Positions 43,802 to 52,440 of a stretch of DNA of 64,000 bases are shown here, one piece after another. The DNA comes from an uncultured Eubacterium sp. Lineage in GTDB: Bacteria > Bacillota > Clostridia > Lachnospirales > Lachnospiraceae. The notes below the pieces were generated by a model. It had not been told where the DNA came from. It did no database searches and saw only the letters and a program-made list of their open reading frames with translations. The first letter of the stretch is position 1; each line of letters opens with the position of its first letter. The stretch covers positions 31,586 through 95,585 of the forward strand of contig CAJUIL010000012.1 of NCBI GenBank assembly GCA_910586225.1, read 5' to 3'. A program made the position numbers and the translations under genes.

Positions 43802-44564
43802 AATTAAATATGCATTTCACAACAAAAAAGCATTCATACCGTTTATTACCTGCGGTGATCCTTCCTTAAAGGTTACAGAGCAGCTGGTCTATGCGATGGA
43901 AAAAGCGGGAGCGGATCTGATCGAGCTTGGGATCCCGTTTTCAGACCCGACGGCGGAAGGGCCTGTGATACAGGAAGCAGATATGCGCGCGCTGCGCGGA
44001 GGTGCTACGACAGACCGGATTTTTGAAATGGTGGAAGAGGTTCGAAAAAATACGCAGATACCGCTTGTATTTATGACATATGCGAATGTGGTGTTTTCTT
44101 ATGGTGCGGAGCGTTTTATACAAAAGGCGGCGGCTTTGGGGATAGACGGCCTGATCCTGCCGGATATTCCGTTTGAAGAAAAGGGGGAATTTGATGAGAT
44201 TTGTGACAGGTACGGCCTTACACTGATTTCAATGATCGCTCCGACATCGAAGGAACGTATCCGTATGATCGCAAAGGAAGCCAAGGGGTTTTTGTATTGC
44301 GTGTCGTCGCTTGGGGTTACGGGGACGCGGAGTCAGATAACAACTGATGTTGGGGCGATGATACGGGTGGTGAAGGAAGAGACGGATATACCGTGTGCAG
44401 TAGGATTCGGAATTTCAACACCGCAGCAGGCGGCGGAAATGGCGGAGGTTGCGGATGGGGTGATTGTGGGGTCTGCGATTGTGAAGCTGTGTGGGGAGTA
44501 TGGAGAAGGGTGTTTGGGGGTTGTTGAGGAGTTTGTGAAGGAGATGAGGGCATATATAAAATAA
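43794..44564 (+). CDS. trpA: Tryptophan synthase alpha chain
   Basis: Start at ATG 43794, overlapping the trpB stop by 8 nt, with GAGGAG upstream, so TrpB and TrpA are translationally coupled. 256 residues. FIPFITCGDPSL, catalytic Glu in ADLIELGIPFSDPTAEGP, catalytic Asp in DGLILPDIPFEE, SSLGVTGTRS and VGFGIS are present. Last gene of the operon. Confidence 0.96.
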   Translation: MSKIKYAFHNKKAFIPFITCGDPSLKVTEQLVYAMEKAGADLIELGIPFSDPTAEGPVIQEADMRALRGGATTDRIFEMVEEVRKNTQIPLVFMTYANVVFSYGAERFIQKAAALGIDGLILPDIPFEEKGEFDEICDRYGLTLISMIAPTSKERIRMIAKEAKGFLYCVSSLGVTGTRSQITTDVGAMIRVVKEETDIPCAVGFGISTPQQAAEMAEVADGVIVGSAIVKLCGEYGEGCLGVVEEFVKEMRAYIK

Positions 44565-44861
44565 TATATTACATAACTAAAATATGTATATAGTTAATAA
44601 AGTAAAAGTTAAAAAGTTGGTGAAATTTTAATTAGCGTACCAGCACGATAATATTTGAACTAATGTGTTTTACTATAAATTTATATTATAAAAACAAAAA
44701 TATTATGTAAATCAGTTCAAATATCATCATGCTAGTATATTAGAACGAGCATTGTAGAATTGTCTGAGAATGAACCATATATTATGGCAATTACGCTAGT
44801 GACGGTAAAATATTATGCATTACATCTATCATTGCAATTCTACAGTGCTGTATGAACAAAA
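44565..44861. other. AT-rich gene-free region with two long imperfect inverted repeats
   Basis: About 300 bp between trpA and the convergent M56 gene. First pair: 44637-44663 with 44712-44738, 22 of 27 positions match. Second pair: 44748-44763 with 44834-44849, 14 of 16. Each would form a hairpin with a loop of 50-70 nt. No clear T-run terminator for trpA was found. It may be a decayed mobile element or RNA. Confidence 0.55.
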
Positions 44862-46262
44862 TTAATGAGGACATTTGTCATATGTAAGAGTAGCAATACG
44901 CTCCAACACTACAATATGACCACATTTAGAACATCTTTTAGCTCGATGGTATGTTACTGAGCAACTTCCATTGGTTTTATCTGTATGGTACGAGAATTGT
45001 GCAGCTATGTAATTATGAATACATTCAATGCGAGGTTGTATGTTGGCATCATATATGTTGCCGTTTTCATCAATACAGTATTTATCACTTTTAGAAAAAT
45101 CTAGAATATCCGAATTAGGATATAATTCATCTTCTAATGGTTGCGTAGAAACTAGGAAAGGATTTGTATCTTTTTCTGTAGATACTGTGTCAAGGTGAAA
45201 CATATTGATTTCTTCAACAGCTATTTCTTGACTTTCTATTGTTGCTGGAAGATTATACGCCAACGCAGGAACCGACGACACAGCAAACATAACTACCGAC
45301 ATAACTGAAGCAGCCGCAAATTTTAAAAATTTATGTTTATAGAGATCTTTATTTTTCATAATGAATATCCTTTCTATAATCGCTTTTTTATTATTCTGAA
45401 ATTTAATTTTAAATCCTTTTGCCGCAATATCTGAATCACCATCATATGTGATTAGATCTAAAAGCGCCGTTTGGTATTCTCTTTTATCTTCCGCTGAAGC
45501 ATTTTCACACGCGCAGGCGTCTGCGGCTGATTCTTCACAATGGAACATGAGGTTGCATGACAGATAAACTAACGGATTAAACCAGAACAGGATTCTGGCA
45601 ATTCTGGCAAAATACAAGAACCATAGGTCTTTGTTTAAAACGTGTGCAAGCTCATGCTTGATAGCCATGTAATGAACCTGTTCAGAAACATTCCAATCAG
45701 AAGGCATACATAGCTTTGGACGAAAAATACCGCTGATATGAGGTGTTGAAATTCCATGAAGTACAAATGTACGTGGTTTGATCTTTAGATGCAATTCGGT
45801 TAAAGCATCCTGCACCAGCTTTGGAATATCAATCGAAGCTTCTGTTATTTCCTCATCTTCAAAAAGTTCAAAATGCTTGTTATACTTTCGCAGCCTATGA
45901 TTTTTCTTGAACGTTTTGTGGTATCGTAACAGCAGAACGATCATCCAGGATAAAACAAGTAATATCTGGTAATTTTCCAGCTTTGGAAAAGCAAAACAGA
46001 AATTCTGTTCTAAATGTATAATGAAATGTGCTCCGTTATAGATGTTAGGATCTAACGGCATATCAGAAAAAATACGCTCTAAATATCTGCGTATATAATA
46101 CAAAATAGCTGGAAACGGAATCGTGAAGAGCATCAGATTCAATCGGCAGATAAGTACCCGGTAATTTGGCGGTAAATAACGTTTTTCTATGGGAAGCATC
46201 AGCATATGCAGCAGACAAAATATGCTTCCGGTTGCATTCATATAAATTAGCAGTTGTAACAT
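44862..46262 (-). CDS. BlaR1-like M56 membrane metallopeptidase without adjacent repressor
   Basis: 466 residues; GGAG about 10 nt before the ATG. N-terminal TM helices, zinc motif KHELAHVLNKDLW (about residue 203), glutamate in CEESAADACACE, a further TM around 320-345 and an extracytoplasmic tail of about 110 residues ending in two Cys pairs (CSKCGH ... CPH) plus earlier Cys/His, resembling a zinc ribbon. There is no penicillin-binding domain and no BlaI gene next to it, unlike the locus at 22.9-25.6 kb. Codon use is AT-rich. The signal it senses is unknown. Confidence 0.8.
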   Translation of the reverse strand: MLQLLIYMNATGSIFCLLHMLMLPIEKRYLPPNYRVLICRLNLMLFTIPFPAILYYIRRYLERIFSDMPLDPNIYNGAHFIIHLEQNFCFAFPKLENYQILLVLSWMIVLLLRYHKTFKKNHRLRKYNKHFELFEDEEITEASIDIPKLVQDALTELHLKIKPRTFVLHGISTPHISGIFRPKLCMPSDWNVSEQVHYMAIKHELAHVLNKDLWFLYFARIARILFWFNPLVYLSCNLMFHCEESAADACACENASAEDKREYQTALLDLITYDGDSDIAAKGFKIKFQNNKKAIIERIFIMKNKDLYKHKFLKFAAASVMSVVMFAVSSVPALAYNLPATIESQEIAVEEINMFHLDTVSTEKDTNPFLVSTQPLEDELYPNSDILDFSKSDKYCIDENGNIYDANIQPRIECIHNYIAAQFSYHTDKTNGSCSVTYHRAKRCSKCGHIVVLERIATLTYDKCPH

Positions 46263-46406
46263 AGGCTGATTTCTCCATTCGTATGCTATATTTAATTTTT
46301 TTTAAACATTTGTAATGTTAATTTTGGACTAAAAAGGACTGCTTCCCTCCTTATTTTGAGTATTTGACAGTTTGATAAGCCCCAAATTTAATATATACTG
46401 TCTTTT

Positions 46407-46418
46407 GTAGTGTACTAC
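46407..46418. promoter_or_regulatory. Small palindrome upstream of the orphan M56 gene
   Basis: GTAGTGTACTAC is a perfect 12-bp palindrome between the divergent M56 and AlkD-like genes. A repressor of the BlaI type could use such a site, but no repressor gene is adjacent. Confidence 0.3.
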
Positions 46419-46520
46419 TAAGTGGAAGGAAAGTCAAGAAATTTCGACTAAATTCGACATTCTAATGGAGAAATAGCAAAATATACAAATGAGTTATAGT
46501 TTTATAAGGAGTGAGTAAGA

Positions 46521-47165
46521 ATGAAGTATAAAGACCATTATCATGATGAATACATTTATGACTTTTCGAAAAAGATAGGATCCGTGATGCCGGATTTTGA
46601 CCAAGAAAGCATGGCTGGAGATTATGTAAATAATATCCAGGCATTTTTTCATATGTTGGGGCCGGAATTGGCGGAGTCTAAGGGGATGTTCCATTATGGA
46701 TGGTGGCTGTGGCCTATTGGCAGATATGTAGAACGGTGTGGAAATGAGAATTGGAGCTTGTCCCTTTCTTTTTTAAAGGAACTGACGAAAAGATTTACTG
46801 GTGAGTTTGCTATCCGACCTCTGCTGCGTGAACATCCTAGAGAGGTTATGGACGAACTGATAAATTGGACATTTGACGAAAATGTACATATCAGACGGCT
46901 TGCAAGTGAAGGTGTTAGAATACGCTTGCCTTGGTCGCAGAAATTATATGTTGCGTTGGATGAATTTGAACGATATATACGGATTCTTACGAACTTAAAG
47001 GATGATCCGGATAAATTTGTTCAAAAAAGTGTAGGGAACAATCTCAATGATTTGTATAAGGATGATCCAGAGAAAGCAGATTTTATTATTTCACAATGGG
47101 AAAGTTCAGGACAAAGCAAGGCGCAGTCTTGGATCATAAAACATGGAAGAAGGAATCAAAAATAA
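46521..47165 (+). CDS. DNA alkylation repair-like HEAT-repeat protein (AlkC/AlkD type)
   Basis: 214 residues; AAGGAG before the ATG. Helical repeat protein with the AlkC/AlkD-like segments FTGEFAIRPLLREHPREVM, NVHIRRLASEGVRIRLPW and DPDKFVQKSVGNNLNDLYKDDPE. Such proteins are glycosylases that remove 3- and 7-alkylpurines without base flipping. It is on the short side for the family, so the N-terminal repeats may be reduced, and catalytic ability is not certain. Confidence 0.75.
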   Translation: MKYKDHYHDEYIYDFSKKIGSVMPDFDQESMAGDYVNNIQAFFHMLGPELAESKGMFHYGWWLWPIGRYVERCGNENWSLSLSFLKELTKRFTGEFAIRPLLREHPREVMDELINWTFDENVHIRRLASEGVRIRLPWSQKLYVALDEFERYIRILTNLKDDPDKFVQKSVGNNLNDLYKDDPEKADFIISQWESSGQSKAQSWIIKHGRRNQK

Positions 47166-47254
47166 TTTGAAAAAGCAGGAAAAGCAGCTTGACTTTTTCC
47201 ATATCTTTCGTTACTGTAAAGGATAGCAATAAGTAGGAAAGGAGAACTATCTCA

Positions 47255-47734
47255 ATGGAAAAAATAACTAGTTTTACCATCGATCATATAAAGCTTCAGC
47301 CGGGCATCTATGTGTCCAGAAAGGATCCGGTAGGGGACAGCATTGTTACGACCTTTGACCTGCGTATGACGTCTCCGAATGAGGAGCCGGTAATGAATAC
47401 GGCGGAGGTACATACGATTGAGCATTTGGCGGCAACTTATCTGCGCAATGATCCGGAGTATAAGGATAAGGTTTTGTATTTCGGCCCGATGGGGTGCCGG
47501 ACGGGATTTTATCTTTTGCTGGCGGGAGATTATGAGTCTAAGGATATTGTAGGGCTGATCACAGCGCTGTATGAATTTATCCGTGACTTTAAGGATGAGG
47601 TTCCGGGAGCAAGCCCGAAGGATTGCGGGAATTATCTGGATATGAATCTGGGAATGGCGAATTACCTTGCGAAAAAATATCTGGATGAGGTGCTGTATCA
47701 GATAGATGATACCCGGCTTGTATATCCGCAGTAG
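47255..47734 (+). CDS. luxS: S-ribosylhomocysteine lyase
   Basis: 159 residues; AAAGGAG before the ATG. Metal ligands HTIEH and a later Cys in SPKDCGNY, plus the active-site Cys in GPMGCRTGFYLL, are intact. It cleaves S-ribosylhomocysteine to homocysteine and DPD, the precursor of autoinducer-2. The nucleosidase that makes its substrate is the next gene, 36 bp on. Confidence 0.96.
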   Translation: MEKITSFTIDHIKLQPGIYVSRKDPVGDSIVTTFDLRMTSPNEEPVMNTAEVHTIEHLAATYLRNDPEYKDKVLYFGPMGCRTGFYLLLAGDYESKDIVGLITALYEFIRDFKDEVPGASPKDCGNYLDMNLGMANYLAKKYLDEVLYQIDDTRLVYPQ

Positions 47735-47770
47735 AGCGTTAGGTTGCAAAGGTTGAGAGGAGATTATGTC

Positions 47771-48469
47771 ATGAAAATAGGAATTATCGGAGCAATGGAA
47801 ACAGAGGTGTCTGCTTTAAAAGAAGCGATGAAGGTGGACAGGATCATTACAAAGGCTGGCATGAATTTTTATGAAGGGAATCTGGAAGGGGCGCAGGCGG
47901 TTGTTGTTCAGTGTGGTGTCGGAAAGGTGAACGCGGCGATGTGCGTGCAGATTTTGGCGGATCTGTTCCATGTGACGCATATCCTGAATACAGGAGTGGC
48001 AGGGTCTTTAAATGCGGATCTGGATATCGGGGATATCCTTGTGTCAGAAAAAGCGATCCAGCATGATGTGGATGTCAGCGCGCTGGGATACCAGCTTGGA
48101 AAGATACCAGGGTTTGAGAGCCGGGAGTTTTTTGCGGACGCGGAAATGGCGGATGCTGTGGCAGGCGCTTGCAGCCGTGTGAATCCGGATATTCATGTGG
48201 TGAAGGGCTGCGTGGTCAGCGGTGACCAGTTTATTGCGGGTAAAGAAATAAAAGAACATTTAATTTCTGAGTTTCATGGGGACTGTGCGGAGATGGAAGG
48301 GGCATCGATTGCCCAGGCAGCGGTATTGAACGGACTGCCGTTTGCTGTGGTGCGTGCAATTTCGGATAAGGCGGACGGCTCTGCTGAGATGGATTATCCT
48401 ACGTTTGAGGATCAGGCAGCGGCGCATTGTGCGAATATGGTTCTGGAATTTGTAAAAACATTCCATTGA
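47771..48469 (+). CDS. mtnN: 5'-methylthioadenosine/S-adenosylhomocysteine nucleosidase
   Basis: Start at ATG 47771 with GAGGAG upstream. 232 residues. KIGIIGAMETEVSAL, NTGVAGSLNADLDIGDILVS, catalytic EMEGASIAQ and RAISDKAD are the usual blocks. It removes adenine from SAH and MTA. With luxS it forms the SAH detoxification branch of the methyl cycle. Confidence 0.95.
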   Translation: MKIGIIGAMETEVSALKEAMKVDRIITKAGMNFYEGNLEGAQAVVVQCGVGKVNAAMCVQILADLFHVTHILNTGVAGSLNADLDIGDILVSEKAIQHDVDVSALGYQLGKIPGFESREFFADAEMADAVAGACSRVNPDIHVVKGCVVSGDQFIAGKEIKEHLISEFHGDCAEMEGASIAQAAVLNGLPFAVVRAISDKADGSAEMDYPTFEDQAAAHCANMVLEFVKTFH

Positions 48470-48502
48470 TCAGACTGAAAAATGCAGATTATTAAAAAAG
48501 AG

Positions 48503-48599
48503 ATTCAGCCTGTATTATCCAGCCCGTATGACAGACAGAATACCAAGCATTCTGTTTTGACTGTTCAGAGACGGAAGGATGGGGACAGGCTGAATTTTA
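48503..48599 (+). promoter_or_regulatory. Structured leader or terminator before the MATE gene
   Basis: ATTCAGCCTGT (48503-48513) pairs perfectly with ACAGGCTGAAT (48585-48595), followed by TTTAT. Inside, ACAGAAT (48535-48541) pairs with ATTCTGT (48549-48555). It may be the mtnN terminator or a cis-regulatory RNA for the exporter; no known riboswitch signature was recognised. Confidence 0.5.
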
Positions 48600-48632
48600 T
48601 TGCTTAAAAGTAAATGAATATGGAGGAATATT

Positions 48633-50009
48633 ATGACGAATCAGGCGGGAAAGGATATGACGCAGGGATCGCCGATCAAGCTGATCCTTGCTTTTTTTGT
48701 GCCGCTGATGCTGGGAATGCTGTTTCAGCAGTTTTACAGTATGATGGACACGATCATTGTCGGTAAGTTTTTAGGTGTGCAGGCGTTGGCGGCTGTTGGA
48801 TCTACCGGATCGATCAATTTTATGGTCATTGGATTTTGCATGGGTGTCTGCAGCGGCTTTGCAATCCCGGTTGCACAGCGGTTTGGTGCGAAGGATTATC
48901 ATTATTTGCGGAAATATGTGGCAAACGGAGTGTTCCTTGCGGTTGTATTTGCGATCGTAATGACAGTCGGTGTTTGCCTGCTCTGTAATAATATTTTGCA
49001 TTGGATGAACACGCCGCCGGACATTCTGCAAGGGGCATATAATTATATCTTTGTTATATTTCTAGGTATTCCGGTGATTTATATGTATAATCTGTTGTCT
49101 GGGATTATTCGATCTCTGGGTGACAGCAAAAGCCCACTGTTGTTTTTGATCATATCATCTTTATTGAATATTGTGCTGGACCTGGCGCTGATCTTGTGGT
49201 TTGATATGGGCGTAGGGGGTGCAGCGTGGGCTACCGTGATATCGCAGGGGATTTCGGGAATCTTATGTCTTGTTTATATGAAAAGAAGATATGAGATCCT
49301 GAAAATATCAAAGGAAGAATGGAAGCCGGATGTATCTTGCATGAAAAAGCTGTGCAATATGGGGATCCCGATGGGGCTGCAGTATTCGATCACTGCTATC
49401 GGCAGCGTTATTCTGCAGACGGCCGTCAATACGCTTGGCTCTACGGCGGTTGCGTCCGTGACAGCGGCAAATAAGGTAGGTATGTTTTTCTGCTGTCCGT
49501 TTGATGCGATGGGTTCTACGATGTCTACCTATGCGGGACAGAATTTGGGTGCGGGTGAGCTAAAGCGTGTGACAAAGGGGATGCTGTCCTGCTGTCTGCT
49601 GGGACTGGGCTATGCGGTATTTGCGTTTCTCGTGCTGTTTTTCTTTGGGACAAAGCTTGCGCTGCTGTTTTTGGACGCCGGCGAGGTATCAATATTGGAT
49701 AATGTAAGGCTGTATTTAGTGATTGGTAGTGCCTTTTATTTTGCGCTGGCTTTGGTCAATATTATCCGCTTTACGATACAAGGGCTTGGATACAGCAAAC
49801 TGGCGATCATTGCGGGGGTCTGCGAGATGGTTGCGAGAGCGGTCGTCGGGGCGTTCCTCGTGCCGGCGGCAGGTTATCTTGGGGCTTGCTTTGCCAGCCC
49901 GGCTGCCTGGATTTTTGCGGATTTATTTTTAATACCGGCGTATATCTCGGTGATGAAGGCGCTGCAGCGTAAAAACAGTGCGCAAGGCGATGCATCTGTA
50001 AGAAGTTGA
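48633..50009 (+). CDS. MATE-family multidrug/organic cation exporter
   Basis: 458 residues; GGAGG 6 nt before the ATG. Twelve TM helices in two homologous halves, with N-terminal GSPIKLILAFFVPLMLGMLFQ, QFYSMMDTIIVGKFLG, PVAQRFGAKD and the second-half repeat GIPMGLQYSITAIGS ... AGQNLGAGE. It belongs to the DinF/NorM-like clostridial group; Na+- or H+-coupled drug export is inferred from the family. Confidence 0.92.
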   Translation: MTNQAGKDMTQGSPIKLILAFFVPLMLGMLFQQFYSMMDTIIVGKFLGVQALAAVGSTGSINFMVIGFCMGVCSGFAIPVAQRFGAKDYHYLRKYVANGVFLAVVFAIVMTVGVCLLCNNILHWMNTPPDILQGAYNYIFVIFLGIPVIYMYNLLSGIIRSLGDSKSPLLFLIISSLLNIVLDLALILWFDMGVGGAAWATVISQGISGILCLVYMKRRYEILKISKEEWKPDVSCMKKLCNMGIPMGLQYSITAIGSVILQTAVNTLGSTAVASVTAANKVGMFFCCPFDAMGSTMSTYAGQNLGAGELKRVTKGMLSCCLLGLGYAVFAFLVLFFFGTKLALLFLDAGEVSILDNVRLYLVIGSAFYFALALVNIIRFTIQGLGYSKLAIIAGVCEMVARAVVGAFLVPAAGYLGACFASPAAWIFADLFLIPAYISVMKALQRKNSAQGDASVRS

Positions 50010-50205
50010 TATTCGTTTAATAGATAACTTAAGTAAATCGATACAAAAGCCGATATATATTACAATCAGGAAATATCTGTCAATCACCAGACAAGACCTG
50101 ATATGCAAACGGAATTGCATAATCGCGGCAGAGCCATACCGCGAAAGTATACCAGTAAATGGAAACCGGCGGGTTTCACATCATACGAACATGGAGGGAA
50201 TCAGA

Positions 50206-50832
50206 ATGAGCGTAGCAGGAGTAAGTGCAACAACCACAGCTTATGCGGCATACGGCAGTACTGCTAAGACAGACAGCAAGGCTGCGGCACAGGAGAAAAA
50301 AGAAACTGAGAACACATCTGGCGCGGTATACGAGAAAACGCCTACTGACAGCAAGGACAAACCGACCTATTCGATCAATAAGATGAGCGCTGAGAAGCGT
50401 GCGGAGCTGGTTAAGCAGATGAAGGCTGACCAGGCAAACAGACAGAGTCAGCTCGTTGATATCGTGAACAAGATGATCGGCCAGCAGGCGCAGAAATTTA
50501 CACAGGCAGATGACAGCTTTTGGTCGACGCTTGCAAAGGGCGGTTTTTCTGTAGATGCGGCGGCAAAGAAGGAAGCGCAGGAAGCCATTTCAGAGGATGG
50601 CTATTATGGCGTAAAGCAGACCTCACAGAGAATCTTTGATTTTGCCAGCGCACTTGCAGGCGATGATGAAGAGAAAATGAAGGAAATGGAAGCTGCATTT
50701 GAAAAGGGATTTAAGCAGGCAACAAAATCCTGGGGCAGAGATCTGCCTAGCATCTCAAATGAAACATATGATGCTGTTAAAAATCTGTTTAACGAATATT
50801 ATGATTCAAAAAAGGTTATAACAGAAGATTAA
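50206..50832 (+). CDS. Uncharacterised conserved protein with disordered N-terminus
   Basis: Start at ATG 50206 with GGAGGG upstream. 208 residues, no signal peptide, no TM. The N-terminal 65 residues are Ala/Thr/Lys-rich and low-complexity (VSATTTAYAAYGSTAKTDS...), followed by a helical module with MSAEKRAELVKQMKADQ, EDGYYGVKQTSQRIFDFASA and LPSISNETYDAVKNLFNEYY. I do not recognise the family with confidence. Two small hairpins stand in its leader (near 50124-50144 and 50162-50177), and it ends in its own terminator. The N-terminal Tyr/Ala pattern recalls the DUF4885-like protein at 14248. Confidence 0.7.
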   Translation: MSVAGVSATTTAYAAYGSTAKTDSKAAAQEKKETENTSGAVYEKTPTDSKDKPTYSINKMSAEKRAELVKQMKADQANRQSQLVDIVNKMIGQQAQKFTQADDSFWSTLAKGGFSVDAAAKKEAQEAISEDGYYGVKQTSQRIFDFASALAGDDEEKMKEMEAAFEKGFKQATKSWGRDLPSISNETYDAVKNLFNEYYDSKKVITED

Positions 50833-50857
50833 GTTCAGATGTAATAAGCTGAAAGAG

Positions 50858-50896
50858 TCCTGCCGCGAGCCGAAAAGGTTTGCGGCAGGATTTTTT
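50858..50896 (+). terminator. Rho-independent terminator
   Basis: TCCTGCCGC (50858-50866) pairs with GCGGCAGGA (50882-50890), then six T. Confidence 0.92.
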
Positions 50897-50915
50897 ATAT
50901 TTTTTGTCCGAAGTC

Positions 50916-50944
50916 TTGCGCATCTTTATGAAAAATGATAGTAT
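50916..50944 (+). promoter_or_regulatory. Promoter of the CoA-transferase gene
   Basis: TTGCGC (50916-50921) and TAGTAT (50939-50944) are spaced by 17 nt, about 60 nt before the start codon. Confidence 0.55.
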
Positions 50945-51006
50945 AGACTTATCGTTAAACTATTAACAATAGTGGAATGCAGTACAGTATCATGAAGGAG
51001 GTTATC

Positions 51007-52350
51007 ATGGGATACGCAGAGGAATATCAAAAGAAGCTGGTATCAGCGGATGAAGCAGTCAAGGTCGTACAGTCCGGCGACTGGGTGGATTACGGTTGGT
51101 GCAACGGTACCGCAGACGCATTGGATCAGGCGCTTGCAAAACGTACGGACGAATTAAAGGACGTGAATGTACGCGGCGGTATTTTGTTAAAGCTGCCTGC
51201 AATTTTTGAGCGCGAGGATGCGGGAGAACATTTCACCTGGAATTCGTGGCATATGTCTGGGATTGAACGCAAGCTGATCAGCCGCGGGTGCGCGTATTAT
51301 GCACCGATCCGTTATTCGGAGCTGCCGCGTTACTATCGGGAATCCAATACAAAGAAAAATGCGGTTGCAATGTTCCAGGTAGCGCCGATGGATAAGCATG
51401 GATTTTTTAATTTCGGGCCAAACGCTTCCCATCTGGCAGCAGTTGTAGAAACTTCTGCTAAGGTTATCGTAGAAGTAAACGAAAATATGCCGCGCTGTCT
51501 TGGCGGGACAGAAAACAATGTACATATTTCGGATGTTGACTTTATCGTGGAAGGCAGCAACCCGCCGATCGGAGAGCTTGGCGGAGGCGGTGCGGCCAGT
51601 GAGGTTGACAAGGCTGTTGCAAAATTAATTGTAAATGAAATTCCTGACGGCGCGTGCCTGCAGCTGGGAATTGGCGGTATGCCAAATGCGGTTGGTTCAC
51701 TGATAGCTGAATCCGATTTAAAGGATTTGGGCGTGCATACGGAGATGTATGTAGATGCGTTTGTTGATATTGCAAAGGCAGGAAAGATCAACGGCTCCCG
51801 CAAAAATATCGACCGTTTCCGCCAGGCATTCGCGTTTGGCTGCGGAACAAAGAAGATGTACGATTATCTGGATGAAAATCCTGAGATCCTGAGCGCTCCG
51901 GTAAGCTATACCAATGATATCCGGTCAATTTCCGCTCTGGATAATTTTATGTCCATTAACAATGCGGTAGATCTGGATCTGTTTGGACAGATTAATTCGG
52001 AATCTTCCGGAACCAAGCATATCAGCGGTGCCGGCGGACAGCTGGATTTTGTGCTGGGCGCTTATTTGTCAAAAGGCGGTAAGAGCTTTATCTGCTGTTC
52101 TTCTACCTATAAGACAAAGGATGGGCAGGTAAAATCCAGAATCCTTCCGACGCTGAATCCAGGCTCGATTGTGACGGATACGCGTGCGAATACGCATTTC
52201 CTTGTTACCGAATTTGGTATTGTAAATATTAAGGGACTTTCAACTTGGGAGAAGGCGGAGGCGATCATTTCGATCGCGCATCCTGATTTCCGTGATGAAT
52301 TGATCGCGGAGGCAGAAAAGATGGATATCTGGCGAAGAAGCAATAAATAG
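51007..52350 (+). CDS. but: Butyryl-CoA:acetate CoA-transferase (acetyl-CoA hydrolase/transferase family)
   Basis: Start at ATG 51007 with AAGGAGG upstream. 447 residues. The protein contains GEHFTWNSWHM and AFVDIAKAG, the two stretches I recall as conserved targets for detecting butyryl-CoA:acetate CoA-transferase genes in gut butyrate producers. Also present are LGGGGAASEVDKA, LQLGIGGMPNAVG and the probable catalytic Glu in HTEMYVDA. It would exchange CoA between butyryl-CoA and acetate as the last step of butyrate formation. Related enzymes use 4-hydroxybutyrate or propionate, so the substrate is very likely but not proven. Monocistronic, with its own terminator. Confidence 0.85.
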   Translation: MGYAEEYQKKLVSADEAVKVVQSGDWVDYGWCNGTADALDQALAKRTDELKDVNVRGGILLKLPAIFEREDAGEHFTWNSWHMSGIERKLISRGCAYYAPIRYSELPRYYRESNTKKNAVAMFQVAPMDKHGFFNFGPNASHLAAVVETSAKVIVEVNENMPRCLGGTENNVHISDVDFIVEGSNPPIGELGGGGAASEVDKAVAKLIVNEIPDGACLQLGIGGMPNAVGSLIAESDLKDLGVHTEMYVDAFVDIAKAGKINGSRKNIDRFRQAFAFGCGTKKMYDYLDENPEILSAPVSYTNDIRSISALDNFMSINNAVDLDLFGQINSESSGTKHISGAGGQLDFVLGAYLSKGGKSFICCSSTYKTKDGQVKSRILPTLNPGSIVTDTRANTHFLVTEFGIVNIKGLSTWEKAEAIISIAHPDFRDELIAEAEKMDIWRRSNK

Positions 52351-52359
52351 ATCCGAATA

Positions 52360-52409
52360 AAAAAGTGCCGAGAAATACTGCTTTTGCAGTATATCATGGC
52401 ACTTTTTTT
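52360..52409. terminator. Terminator between the CoA-transferase and rsgI genes
   Basis: AAAAAGTGCC (52360-52369) and GGCACTTTTT (52398-52407) form the base; ATACTGC and GCAGTAT form an inner stem around TTTT. A- and T-runs on both sides suggest bidirectional use by the two convergent genes. Confidence 0.88.
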
Positions 52410-52440
52410 AAATCGTATACAAATGCTGTGATCAGCCTGT

